DNA from: Siphonodentalium dalli
Taxonomy: Eukaryota; Mollusca; Scaphopoda; Gadilida; Siphonodentaliidae
Assembly (NCBI GenBank): GCA_032622095.1
Contig: CP136066.1
Span: 65,852,278 to 65,916,277, forward strand
Direction of reading: 5' to 3'
Length of the DNA: 64,000 nucleotides
This document shows, piece after piece, positions 13,701 through 28,700 of this stretch (positions are counted from its first letter, which is position 1; each line of letters opens with the position of its first letter). The notes under the pieces were generated by a model that was not told where the DNA came from, made no database searches, and worked only from the letters and a program-made list of their open reading frames with translations. Both the position numbers and the translations under genes were made by a program.

Positions 13701-16700
13701 GTATGACCGGCGGATAATATGTTCATATGAGAACCTCCACCGCGTATGACCGGCGGATAATATGCTCATATGCAAACCTCCCCTACGTATGACCGGTGGA
13801 TAATATGAACCTCCACCGCGTATGACCGGTGGATAATATGTTCATATGAGAACCTCCCCACCTATGACCGAAGGATAATATGAGAACTTCCCTCGCGTAT
13901 GACCAGTGGATAATATGAGAACCTCCACCGCGTATGAACGGCAGATAATATGTTGATATGAGAACCTCCACCACGTATGACCGGTGGATAATATGTTCAT
14001 ATGAGAACCTCCCCTACGTATGACCGGTGGATAATATGAACGTCCACCGTGTATGACCGGCGGATAATATGTTCATATCAGAACCTCCCCCACATATGAC
14101 CGAAGGATAATATGAGAACCTCCCTCGCGTATGATCGGCGGATAATATGAACCTCCACCGCGTATGACCGGTGGATAATATGTTCATATGAGAACCTCCC
14201 CAACGTATGACCGGAGGATAATATGAGAACCTCCACCGCGTATGCCTGGCGGATAATATGTTCATATGAGAACCTCCACCGCGTATGACCGGTGGATAAT
14301 ATGAACCTCCACCGCGTATGACCGGTGAATAATATGTTCATATCAGAACCTCCGCCATGTATGTCCGGAGGATAATATGAGAACCTCCCTCGCGTATGAC
14401 CGGCGGATAATATGAACCTCCACCGCGTATGACCGGCAGATAATATGTTCATATGAGAACCTCCCCTATGCATGACCGGAGGATAATATGAGAACCTCCC
14501 TCGCGTATAACCGGTGGGTAATATGAGAACCTCCCTCGCGTATGACCGGCGGATATGTTCATATGAGAACCTCCCCATCGTATGACCGGAGGATAATATG
14601 AGAACCTCCCTCGCGTATGACCGGTGGATAATATGAACCTCCACCGCGTATGACCGGCAGATAATATGTTCATATCAGAACCTCCCCCGCGTATGACCGG
14701 AGGATAATATGAGAACTTCCCTCGCGTATGACCCGCGGATAATATGAACCTCCACCGCGTATGACCGGCAGATAATATGTTCATATGAGAACCTCCCCCG
14801 CGTATGACTGGCAGATAATATGAGAACCTCCACCGCATATGAATGGCGGACACATAAGTTTTTAAGTCTATAAACACTATTTGATTTGAATATTCTTTTG
14901 AATAGTCTTACCATTGACATATTCATTCGTTCAAACCAGTTGATCTATTTTGTAACTTGGCTTTTAGTCGCTGGGCTCCGGCATCTGGGCTTTTAGTCAC
15001 AACTGTAATAAAAATAAGTGAGAATATCTTGGAGCGAATTTCTGCAACAATTTCACCGCCTGGTGGACCCATTTGGAAACAAATACATTCCCTGTGTCTA
15101 ATTCTACATTTTGATATACTATACGCCCCATTATATTGAATATACCGGCTGAAATCGATCCTGTAATTGTAAACATCGAGTCTATTTTTACCTGTTTTAT
15201 CGGAGCGTGTTTGCGTGTTCGCCATTACAATATTCGCACTAAAACAGCCATATTGTAGCTAAAAACGAATGTACAGTAGTCCACTGCGTTATTTGATACC
15301 TAAAACTTGTTGTTTGCTAGTGTATTCAAGGAGAAATCTAAATTCTAAACATTAATGTCGAAGGCAGTTTTTCGTGTTTGTGGAATTTTATGTTAGGTCA
15401 GTTGTCGACCGAATAATGTAACTTCCGGTGTCCGGTCAGTGGCGGGGTTAATATGTGTGGATAGGGCGAATGTGGACCTTTCGCTAGACACCAAAAGAGC
15501 CCTCTACGCGCTGTATTCCTCGAGATATCGGCCGTCCCACGCAATTTGAAAATCCTGTCCCGCAGATTGTCATTCTATCCCAAATTCCACCCCATGTTAG
15601 GTCAGTTGTCGATCAAATAATGCAACTTCTTATGTCCGGTCAGTGGTGTTGTTAATATGTGTGGATATGGCGAATGTGGGCCTTTCGTTAGACACTAAAA
15701 TGAGCCCCCTACGCCCTGTATTCCTCGAGATATCGGCCGTCCCACGCAATTTGAAATTCTGTCCCGCAGATTGTCGTTTTGTCCCATATCCCATCCCATC
15801 CCGCAGATTGTCATGTCCCACATTATCTAGCTTCAGACAAGAACGCCTCGGTGCAACAATCTGTCCCGACTTACCGAATAAGCGCTCATAAGGTACACTT
15901 ACGACACATTTTTATACAGAGATATGTTCGCGCGAATTCGGACAACGTTGTATAGTTTGCATTTCGTAATTGTATGGATGGGGATCATGGTCTAATTATT
16001 TCTTTGTGTGCACTAATTTGAGCTGCATATATGAGACGACTATAACACACACCCATCAGTATACAACGCGTTGACTCTCACTTTGTTATGTATATGTAAA
16101 CTGTTGGGTGTTTCATTAATTTAGATTTTTAGTAAAGAATTTATATTTATATGAGACACCATTTGCTGGGATCTTATATCATTTGAAATCTTGTTTCGGG
16201 CAATACTTCTATTGTTACAGGATATAGCAGTTTCCCTAAACGCAGTTAGGTTGGAATAAATCGATGTAAGTCCCTTTGTCGACTTCGTGCTCTTATTATC
16301 ACATATTTACATACACCTAAAGGTACGTTTACATTTGTATAGATCTGTGTGTATTTCTACATGCACACCAGTGTAAACGGTTGGATATAGAAATGCATAC
16401 ATAAATAAAACGGTAATCGTTCGTGTGAGCCAAAACCGTGTCGGTTATTAGTCATGATCAACGCCGAGGCATTGCGGCAGGCACATCGGATTTGATTAAT
16501 CATTACTCGGGGTTGGTGTCTGCTTAAACTTTGTCAGTTCAACACACGTATTAAGCTATTCCATGGCATGATATGGTTCGCTAGTGTAATCACATTTCAG
16601 TACTTAGTATATATATATATGGCCGAACAAAGATCTGGGACGATTTTGCATATTTCTGAATCAGAAATAAGAAACTCGGTTCGCAAACAGAAGCAATGAA

Positions 16701-19700
16701 TCGCAGAGTGACATACAGTTTTTGATACGGCTTCAACGCTTTCTGAATTTGTGCGTGGTGTTTCATTTCCAATGGTCAATCGTGTAGTTCGTAGAAATTA
16801 GGGCTGTCAAGTTGGAAATTTGCAACACTTGGAAAACTGGAAGCTAATCTAGATGCTAGGATTCTGCGATGTTCATGTTCATATTTCACATTTCTCACAC
16901 TGGGCCGAACACGCCCCCCCCCCCCCCACCCGATGCAGCAAAAGCTAAAGGGATCGAGACACAAGTTTAAAAATAACTTACAAACGCTATCCTCACACGA
17001 GTAAGACCACTAGATGTTAGGATTTGTCACTTTCCAGGTTCAGATCTCAAAATTTGATCAGAACTTGTTCAGATCTATATAATCAACCCAGTTAATTCTG
17101 TTCCTCCGTCTGTGTGGCTATATAGTGACCACCATCCAAGCCTGTGAGGGGAAAAAATCAAAACTCAAGGGGGGTGCAAATGGAATTTCAATCTCGTGGG
17201 ATTGGTCTAATTCAAGGAAAGGAGGTACAGTAGGAAATTCCAATGTGGACTCCCCCCCCCCAAATGGGGACCATATAGATAGACACGTCCTGGTACCGCA
17301 TAGATCCAATCGCTTTGGTCTGCTGATGGTTGATTCATTTGTTTTGTCTGGCCTAAACTGACACGACTCATTTCGGCCAATTTGGCCGGTTATTTCATGT
17401 CTGTTTTTCATCTGACGTGTGTGTCGAATAAATGATGTGGAGGATTTATGTAAATGTTAGCCCAAACTACATTTCCAAGTAACGATGGTTTTGTTGTTTA
17501 TTTTGAGGAATAATACCGCGTCAGATGAATTCAGCCCAAATATGTTAGCGTTATTTAGTATTTGTGGATGTCCTTTAACATGGGGAAAATAGACTACTGC
17601 GCTTGAACGAGCATGTGAATTTGTCGTTTTTAATGTATAGCAACTTGATAATCAATAACAGAGGCATTCTCTGTCAAATATGGTCGCTCTATTTACGGTA
17701 TTAATTGCGGAACTTTCTAAAGTAAACTACGCGTAAACGGATACATACGGTAAATTATAGAAGGTGCCGGAATCGGCCTAATCGCCCCAGGGCCAACTCG
17801 CCCCAGTCGACGTGTGTCAATTCGGTACCTACTATAACATGTACCCGAGAATGAGTCTGGCTCGGAATAAAATATGTATACGGGTGTTATATAGCGTTTT
17901 GTCCGTTGTTTCTCAATGAATATTATTGAAATTTGGTGTATATGTCCGGGCTGGGACATGTAATACAACAACGTTTGAATTGTTTTTAAATTTACAAATT
18001 TGTTGATTTTATTCATTATTTTTTTCGTTCTGAAAACACACTATAAAGTGTATATAATATAATAACGAACACGAGACATACATAATTTATAAACTGTTAA
18101 CAAAAGATATTAAATTCAATACATGACAAAGATGACTCAGTGGAGTTTATAAAGTGAACATAAAAACATTGAGGTAAGAATCTTTTTAAGGAATGCAACT
18201 TTATTTAATGATAATAAACACATAAATTAAAATAACAAACATGAGACATACATAATTTATAAACTGTTAACAAAAGATATCAAACTCAATACATGACAAA
18301 GATGACTCAGTGAAGTTTATAAAGTGAACATAAAAATATTAAGGTAAGAATCTTTTTAAGCATTACCAAACCGTTTAGCACAGACCACAGTCCACTTCAC
18401 TCATCCGATCATCACCAAACTTCATATTTATCTTGATATTGATCTATCAGATGAGAGCCATCAAATATTTTTTTAATTTCATAGGAAAAAATGGTCGCCA
18501 GCGGCCATATTGCATTTACGTTATATGTTATCGCGTTATGTCGATATCTAGTATTACTTAGAAATTTCACCTTTCCAGATTCATAATTGCTCCATTGACT
18601 GTAACAGATGAAATTATTCCCCTCTTCGGATAGAGTGTCACTGAAACTTTATTTTGTCAGACTGTCTGTATAATCACTGATTATATATGGCAATAATCTG
18701 TAATAAGATGTAGCACTATTTAATTTTATATTTACACGCAGTGCTGTTTTTATACAACAATTCTAATCCCCCCCCCTAGATCATCATGTGATTGACCATA
18801 CATCGCGCGAGGACCTGGTTGAATTAAGGGGGTTTTATGGATCACTTCTGTCCTCAAGCTAGATTATACTTATGACATTTAATGGCATGTCTCTAACGTG
18901 GAGGGTTATATATGCTTGAGAAACCACCACTCTTTAATTCACACCAAGTTCTCAGCTGTCATGAACCCATAGCCATGATATATGGTTTATTTTATGTATA
19001 CTAGTAATATAGTTATTTTCAGTACCTTTATATACCAGTACTGTGTATAACAATGCATATAAATTAATACATGTATACATGTATATTGATTCAACGGATT
19101 CAGTGGTTTTGTCCATCAGTCTATCAAATTTGCGGGGAAAACATGGCCACAAGCAGTACACCCTGCTAAATTTCGAATTTGAATCAATTGGCGCACCCTG
19201 CAGCCAGCTTTTATTGGAGAACTTTTTCTCATGTGGATATTTTGGGTCACCGCTAGATGTGAGCCATATTTTGTTCTCAAACTGTCCTTGTGAAGACATC
19301 ACTGCCAGCGGTGATCTTCAATTTTACTATTTTTATGGCTAAATAATTTGGTTGATCCTACAGACGACACCCCTTGTCCGATCGTCACCAGATTCCACAA
19401 TGATCTTCTGGATAACCAGCGTGAGAGTAATCTAATTTTCCCGAATTTCGTTAAAAAACATTACCACAGGCAGCAATTTGGTATCTTACTCTTTGATCCT
19501 CTTTTGCATGACTGAATTGTTTAGCAACTGTACAGACATATCCCTCATCTGATAGTCACCAAACTTCATATTGATCTTCGGGCTGAAAACTAGATGGGAG
19601 CTATCGAATGCTTTGAATTTTTTTTGGAAAACATTGTCGCCAGCAGTCATCTTCTCTTTTGGTTTTTATATACATGTATATCTCTTCATGCGGATAGCCA

Positions 19701-22700
19701 GTATTACGTAGGTACTTCAACTTTCCGCATTCCTGTCATCATTTGAAATATAAAAATTTACCTGATACATGCACCCTTCAAAATTTGTTTCATCGTATCT
19801 ATTTTAATGACCCGCATGCTAATATTGATACAGATATATTTGTCAAACATTTCTTTGTACAATATACAGGTATTTAGTTTGTAACTAAATCTAGAAATAT
19901 ATAATAGTAGCTGGTGGACCCGACTTCGTCCGGGATGTTCCCCTCTGATTTTCGGAGAAATGCGCGATTTAACCTTGAATTGACTATTTTAAAGGTGAAG
20001 GTCATGTCGGGGTCACGATTTGACCCGTCCAAAACACTCCCCGGACAAAAGTCACGACAAAAGTACCCGTCGAAATCGGCCCGGCTTTACCCGATTTGAC
20101 CTTGAATTGACAATTTTGAATGTCAAGATCAGGTCAGGGTCATGATATGACCCACCCGAAACACTCCTGGGACAAATGTAACAGTAGGTATCAAATTTCG
20201 TTGAAATACTTCCGTTTTACCAGATTTGACATTGAATTGATCTTTTTGAATGTCAAAGTCAGGTCGGGATCAACATTTGACCCGTCCAAAATACTCCCTG
20301 GAAATAATTTCCCCTAGGTATCAAATTTCGTCAAATCTGTCAGGCAGTTTTCCCGGCCATAGCTAACAGACAAACAGACAGACAAATGTCCAAAATATAT
20401 ATTAGACTAGCTGATGTACTCGACTTCGCTCGGGCTAGTTAGGGATTTTTTTGTGATCGCCTCCATCTGGACAGTACCCAGTATATACAGCGTCTGGCCA
20501 AACTATTGTTCAATTGGTCCAGAAACATGCCTATATCAGCACGTTCGAGAACATGGTCCCAAGTGAAATTGGACCCGTCCATATTGCTCCCGGGATCGAA
20601 GTAGTCCTACACACAAATTTTTAGTCGGATCGGTCAAGGTCCAGAAACATGCCTATGAGCGAGGTCAAGTTGACACGTTAAATACCAAATTCGAGCAGTG
20701 TTAGAGTCTATAACACATACACACATGCATTCATGCATACACACATACATACATACAGACAGGTGTTTCAAAATGTATAATCGATAGCTACAACAATTCT
20801 ATGGTAGATAGTTCACGGCCGACCTGATGCATGCATCTTAGTTTTCTTGTAGTGTATTGTCAATGATCAGAGTACTGACGAGCGCCCGTACATTATGAGT
20901 AATCATGTTGTGATGACAACAATCCGCGACACATATCTGTATACCGATCCACAGCAATGTAAATACACCCAAATATCGCTTCCGATTTCCCTATAGCGTT
21001 ACGGTAGACACACCCCCTGAGTCAATGTGTTCATAAACCTATGAACGTAACGTGACATCACTGTCAATGTCGTTCATAGGGTTATGAACTCATTGATCCC
21101 GGAAATCACCGGGGATTATCGGACATGAACGACTGCTTGACTATTCAGCACGTCCGGATTTGGCAAGCAATTTGTTTTGGTCTATAATCAATGTTGTTAC
21201 CCTGCAACTAAAACTCATCTCCTCTGATTACACAACCCACGACCTCACAAATATATCATTATGGCAGAACGGCGTGTTGTCAATTTCTTATCACCCACAA
21301 CAGAAACTTAACTCATTGAACCCGACAGGCCGCAAAAGCGGCCAGCCAGAAAACGTTCATACACCCGACTGGCCGCAAAAGCGGCCAGCAGCATCCAGTG
21401 ACATCATAAAGCTATGTAACATGTGTATATATGTTATAACCATTGGCACATCCACTTATATCTATGTAAATGATAACAAGGAACTTCAGCAGTGCCATGG
21501 GTGCATGTGTATGAGTTTGTAGCCGCCTAGTTGGGGTAGAAAAAACATGCGCATGCGCACAGCGCAGAATTCAACAAACGTATATACATTATTTGAAGCG
21601 ATTCGGGTAAAGCTATACATTGTTGCGCGGTTCGCAGGATTGTAGAAAGACAGCATTTCGATCACTCTTTTTGGTTTAAATTAGTATTGCATACATAATC
21701 AGTGTTCTGTCATATGTGAGGAAGGCGCACGCAGTTTTTTTTATTTGAGTCGATTTGTTTCGCGCATGCGCATAGGATAAAATGATAAAAATGTATGGAT
21801 TTTTGTGAAATGATAGAATCACATCATGGATCTACATAGTACATAAATTTGCGTTATACATATGCACGTTTAGACAATGAACCAGAGTAGTACTGTGCAA
21901 ATGGGTTGCATGGTCACAATACCATCTAGTCCGATCTACTTGCGCGTGCACATTACAAATCGTACAATATTGAGCAATTATGTAAAGTTAGAGACTCGTG
22001 GCACCATTTGAACATGACCATCACCGTGCCCTATAGGCGATGTCTAAAACGGGACGTAATGGCATTGACTACACAGGGAAGTGGTGTCACTCGATCACTT
22101 GGGCTATATGCTTAGCAACCATTGATACCGTTAAATACCGTTAAATACCGTTAAAACTACATGTAGGTTCAATCTTCTGACCTGATGTATCTCCAGTTTC
22201 ACAATAGGGTATTGACTGCATACAAAATGCCGTTTCTTAGCGCGGAATTATACGACGCTAAAAGCTTATGATAATTGCATTATACTTTCAGTTCCGTGTA
22301 GTTGCTTAGAAACCGTTACCAGGGAGTGATCGTGTGGCAAAGTATACCGTTCTAAAAAAAATACACAGTGGCCCATGGGAACATGCCTGTAAAATTTCCG
22401 ACCTGTAGCACCATTTGAACATAACCATCAGCATGTGCATGCCAAGAAAGTCTACATTGCGGCATAATACAATTGGATTCAGAGGGCAATAGTGTGTCAT
22501 TCGATCATTTGGGGTATTTGCTTAGCAACCGTTGCTACCCTTAAATACAAGTTAGGATCAGTCACATCTTGCCAGATATATCTCAAATTTCACAATAGGG
22601 CGTTGACTGCATAAAAAACGCCATTTCCTTGGGCTGAATTACGACCGTAAAAGCTATAATTGTATTTTACTTTTAATATCGGGTAGATGCATAGCAACCG

Positions 22701-25700
22701 TTACCAGGGAGTGACCACGTGGCAATGTAACCAGATTGTAAAATAATCAGTGGTCCATGGGGAACATACATCTAAAGTTTCAGAAATGTGACACCACTTG
22801 AACATAAACAACACCATACATCTAAATACTGGCCACAATATAAAAAATACCACTGGCAGCCCAGGGTCAGGGTGTCGATCGTTGTGGGGAGCCAGGGTTC
22901 AAATGGTTAATGGTTAGTTTAAGATATTATCATTCTTGAAATCAACACGTCTACATTTATCACAAGCTAAACAAGACATTTCGTCATATATGTATACTTT
23001 ACTGTGAAATTGCGTTTTCCTGCTCTCCGTCAACGGATTCTCACAGTGTTTGGTTTTCTAAAAAGCGAGGATTCGAACTGTCAGAACTGTACTCCATGCG
23101 TTATTTAAAGTTGAATAAATATTGGGAAGGACAGACACTCCTAGTTGATAATGAATTCAAGTATATAAATATAGATAATAAACGGCGGACTCAACGTGGT
23201 CATGTGTTTTGACCGCAATAAAAATTCAACTTCGGGGTTCATGCAGTTTGCTGAATTTGTCTCGGGGTCAAAATCCCATGGCCACATTGAAACCGCCGTT
23301 CATTTCTTATATAAACACAAATATATGATAATATACCATACATTTTCTATATATCTGAGAAGCATCACATGGCGCTTTCGTTACACGAAATACACTGCGA
23401 GTACTACGACAGACGGCAATGTGTTACATGGATTATACTATTGTAATAATAGCTAGAAATCGTTCGTTGAGTATTTGTTTATTTTGTCCAGATATTTCAT
23501 ATTTAGTAGAGGAGTGTAAAATGATTTGGAAATATCGAAGTTAACATGATAATGGTACATTTCCATGCACAAATAAACGTTATACAAAACACTACGATTA
23601 GTTGTCAATGTAGAATGAGCAGGTGAGGGAGACAGTTATCAAGGAAAGTTGTATGCAGATGGATATGGAGAGTATGGCGAGTCTTGTCCGGATACTGGAT
23701 GCAGTAGAGAGTGTGTATGCGAGTAGGACAGTTGTCGAGAAAAGTTATATGTGGTATCATATCATCGAGAGTGTGGAGAAATATAGACTTGTCCTGAAAC
23801 GGCAGTAGAGATTGAGCATGCATGGGATATGTAATATGTATTATTCCAAGAAAACTGAAGGAAAATATATGGCTGAAATGAAGAAATCAACATATAGAAT
23901 AAAGTTTGTGGAGACTATATATAGTGCGCACCACTGCCCTCTGGCATAACTGCACACACCCCTGATACACTAAGTGCAGAGGAGAAGCAGGTTGATGACG
24001 TGGACGAGAAGTGTTGTAAAACTGAAGTAGAGAATGAAGAGGTGGATAATACAGATGTTGAATGCGAAGGGAAGAGACATGTGAAACTGCAGTAAAGAGT
24101 AAACAAGTGGGTAAAACGGGTATATTTGTGTGTATATGAGAGCAATCGATTTGGTGTGTCTGCGAAGGTGATTACGGCGAATGTGTCATATCTATGTATT
24201 AATAACTATGCCAATATTGAATACCAACGTAACCTAACTATGCCTTGGATACAGGGACGTGGCGACAGGGGGGGGGTAAACAAATTTCAACATTTTGTAG
24301 TTTCATGCCTGACACAGCATTAGTTGGAAATTGTTCACCACATATATGTTTAAATTGTTCTCATTGTTTGATTTTCCAACCAGTTATTAGTGGGGAATGT
24401 TTGTTTAATTGATCAAAATTTCAATTTTCCTATCTTAGGAGGGGGGGTCAGGTTGAGATAATCCAACAGTTAGAACGCTTAAGGTACCGATTGGGGATCA
24501 TCCAGCCACGCAGAATATTTCGGGTGATATGATATGTTCATATAATGCATAAGGCGTATGGATTAGAATAATTCACATTTCGTTGCACGACCAAAACAAT
24601 GTGCAGATAATTCGCGGTACAGTCATAACGGAATTATGTCAATATGGAATGAATCGCTGAGTCAGGTTGGATTTAACCTCAAATTATTTCTCGTGCTGAA
24701 GAAACGCTAACCGTAACGTAATTTAATTGAGATGTTCTATATGTTACATGCATGATGCGTTGGCAAACCTGTATATTGTGCATTCGTTGTCTTTCGCAAA
24801 GCATTTGATACTGTCAATAGAAGTCTTCTTTTTCATAAACTGGCATCTGTGGCTAGCTGCCGAGCTGACCAGCCGTGTTTTAATCGAGCTCCCGTTAATA
24901 CCATGCGGTAATAATTAAAGCCAGTGGTGCTGGTATGCCGAATGAATTCCGTTTCTGGTTAATTTCTTACAGTGGATTTCTTATGTTAATTTCTTATAGT
25001 GGATTTCTATAGCTATCATTATGAATATAGATATGGATGAATGTTCGGATTTTTACGACACGTTTGACGTTGTAGGTGAATCTGACATAAGCCTTGTTAC
25101 ACCAATCTCCACAGGTGTTAAGACAATGACACGCAACTACACAGTAAATCAAGAAAATCTCATAAAAAAGAGAAATATTCTTTACGGAAGATTTGGAAAG
25201 GGCTGTGGTGAAGGACGGTGGTAAATGTATAACATTTGATGTGGATACCACCAGATTTAACAGCTAATACAACGGACTTTGTGTTAGATATAGGGACGAC
25301 AGAATAGAAAGGGAACAGAACAATTCAAAATGGTTTGTTGCAAGAGACAAGGCTGACTTTGTTGTTGACGAACGAATAGAAGTATCCAGGGGGAAATCGG
25401 GAAGGTGACTTTACACAATTATAAAACCAACAGCAGATTTATGGTGCAAGGGTCGAAGAAGAACGTTCGATGGTGGGTTGATAAAGAGCTGCCCGTTGTT
25501 TTCGAAGTATTTTGTTCGGTTGGTAGGAGTGATCAAAATTCTAAGGAATCTGATTGGGATGATATGCCCAGTTCAACAGACCATCCGATTGCCTGTAAAA
25601 GTGTTATCCCCAGAACACCTGGAATGCAGCTGCGGATTGTGAGCAAACATGTTACCAAATCAGCCCGCAAGTCGATTCCGTTGTATAATGACAAAGTCTC

Positions 25701-28700
25701 TAATTTAAACCTAAGGATGATGGTGGCGGAACTTCAAAATATTGTAGAAGAAGTTAAATCGAATCATATGGACAACAATTCAGTCATTTTATCTCGTTTC
25801 ATTACTTTGGAAGAGGAAAATGCACAAGTGAAATATATTCAAAAAACACATGAACGAGATTTTGTGAATTTAAAAAAGGAAACCAAGAAACATGACAGGA
25901 CAATTCATCAGATAAGAGAGGAAAACAATAATCTTCGGAAGGCTATGAAAGCAGATAAGCTGGAGGCCAACGAGAAGAGTATGTTGACGCCACAGAAACT
26001 AAATCCGAAAGCTCCAAAGTGGTCACCCAAATTAACAGGTGATGAACAGAGTAACCCTAAACCAATCGTTTCAGAGGAACACATAGTGGTACCGTCTATC
26101 ACGACGTATAGCAAATTCTAAACACAAAGAGATGAGTCATTCTCAGTTCCAACACAGTCATATGGACGAGGCACCCGTTACCCAATGCTGAGCCTCGTCG
26201 GACAGTTCACTTGGTTATAGGTGACTCAGTATTGCGATATGTTGATCTCCGGAGGCTTGCCAACAGAGGAGAATATATGAAGAAAGTGTCGATCGGTGGA
26301 CTTAGACTTGATGGATTGCTCAGATGGTTAAATGATGAGCGAAATTTAATTCGCCATAACGTTGCGAAAGTTACTATTCATGTTGGAATCAACTCGTGTC
26401 GTAATGGATTATATACGGAAACCCAACAACTACAGGGCGTCCTGAATAAAATTCGCCATTTATATCCCGAGGCGAAAATCATAATCTCTTCTGTGTTGCC
26501 GACTCGAAGCAGAGCGGGGGCCAATACAATCATATGGAGCGCAAACCAGGCCTACAAAGCCGTATGTGTTGAACTTGGTTGTGAGTTCATTGACAACACT
26601 GCAAGCTTTGTTGAATCTGGAACAACACGAGGAATGGATAATTTATTTCATGATAATTGGCACCCTAGCAATGAGGGAGTAAAACTGCTAGGTGCTAACA
26701 TTCGGTTTGGAACAGTATGTGATCCAAGTCAGCCAAGCCCCCAGGCAGGATCATCTAACTTTGATGGGATGCGCGTGACTGACGATGTTTTGGCATTGAA
26801 AAGTGAGCTATCTGACATCAAGGCTAATCTTGACCATTAATAGTGAGTGTTTTATTGCATGTGAATTACTCTCTCCGTTTTGGATAGACGCGTTATTTAA
26901 GTCTGACCACGTTTTGGCCATTAACTCCTTGATTTACATTACAATTGAATGCCAATTAACTGCTAAAGTTTACAATGTGAGGGGCTTACAGCAAAATATT
27001 TACCATATGCTCTTTATTCAGTTTGCATGTGAATAGCTATATTACGCCCTCGTGAAAACGTGGAATATCAAACGGAAAGTGTGTTTGTCTTTAATTTGAG
27101 TGTGACAAACTGATTTAATTAATACGTAATTTAATTTGAGTGTGACAAACTGATTTAATTAATACGTAACATACATCCAATCGAATGATATTAATTCCCA
27201 TGCAGTAAATAGCATTTATTGAACCATGTGCACTCCTGTTTATATTTCTTTGTGTACACGTTAGAAAGAGAGAGCACTTTACCCGCATGAAAGTGGTACA
27301 CCACGTATACATGCATGCATATATATTTACTTACTAAGAGGAATTTCATCTCGGCTACCAGCTCACATGACCTTTAAATTGCTTATCTATATGAATTCAC
27401 CGGGACGTCCCGAGAAAGGCATTTCAAAAACGTTACGGTGCACTAGTTGGAACGTGCAGGGTCTTCGTCATAAATTGAACGATCATGAATTTAAAAGTTT
27501 ACTGACTGCTTATGATTTCATTACATTGGTGGAGACGTGGCATCACTCAGAAAGTGATATTGATATCCCGGGATACGAGTGCATACACATGCACCGTACA
27601 GGGGGAGGAGGCAGCAAGGAGAAAGCATTTTATTACCGTTCTGAATTTAAGATATTTTTCAAAACATCATTCGTCATCAAGGACATTGCTATCTGCGCTG
27701 AATTTCACAGAGAGCTAATGCATTCACAAACATCTGTTGTGTTTATGTCTGTCTATATACCACCTTCTAATTCAACTTTTTGGAATGGCCAAAACCGAGA
27801 CCAGGATGTCTTTACAACTGCAGAGACGGCGTTGTCGAAGTATAAGGATAACACGACCATTATTCTTGGGGGCGATCTCAATGCTCGAACGGGCACGCTT
27901 CCGAATCATATTACTGATGATGATACAAGGCACGTGCCATTGTCTGTAAAGTATACTCTCGACACTACTAGTTTACGTAATAGCATGGACGTAAAAGTAA
28001 ACTCATTTGGTCGACAATTACTTCATTTATGCCATAGAGCTGGCATTCGAACAGCAAATGGAAGGTGCCCAGGTGATCGTCTCGGGCGTCCGTAAACTAT
28101 TTATGTGTTAAACTTCCAACTGAATATTCTGATCACTGCCAACAGGTCACACATTTTAAAGTTAATGACAGCTCGCTCCCCAAATCCAGTACGAAATACA
28201 AATACGACAATAAAACACTCCGATTCATATGGAATGAAATGAGCAATCGACTATTTGACCGGACAAGCTTTCAACGATAAATTAGGGAATTATAGAATGC
28301 AATTATATTCTAATGATCAACCAGGTGTATCCCGAGCAGCAATCGATTTCACGGAGATATTAACTAAACTAGTGTTAATATGTACGATTGCAAGCGGAAG
28401 CATGACAACCGAAAATCACAACCGCGTAAGAGGAAACGGTTTGATAATAGATGCAAGGAATTAAAGCAGAGTCTAGATGGAACAATCCGTGAAATGAAGA
28501 TTAATCCATTCGATGCCACTTTAAGACTAAAATATCATACTATGAAATGAGCGTATAAGCAAGAAATAAAAAAGAAGAGATTTTTTTTGTATACAGACGT
28601 TCATGCCAGTTTAGAACAAATGGAAAGTGATGATCCCAAGAAATATTTGAATGTTATAGCCCAACTACGACAAAAACCCAGTTCTGATAATAGGCTCGAC

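Noticed and set aside
13120-14860. CRISPR-like array
   Set aside because: No unique spacers; units are contiguous and grade into each other, the array reverses direction, and the context is eukaryotic.
13044-14926. Many long open frames (up to 188 codons) of a repeat protein
   Set aside because: They are produced by a minisatellite with a 111-bp higher-order unit (divisible by three); several frames and both strands are open at once.
21321-21389. Rho-independent terminators
   Set aside because: Hairpins lack following T runs and the organism is eukaryotic.
23960-24095. Acidic coding exon
   Set aside because: Short, no donor or partner exons seen, composition could be chance.
26211-26840. 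Stand-alone host esterase gene
   Set aside because: The SGNH domain is embedded between coiled-coil ORF1 text and LINE endonuclease/RT remnants on the same strand.
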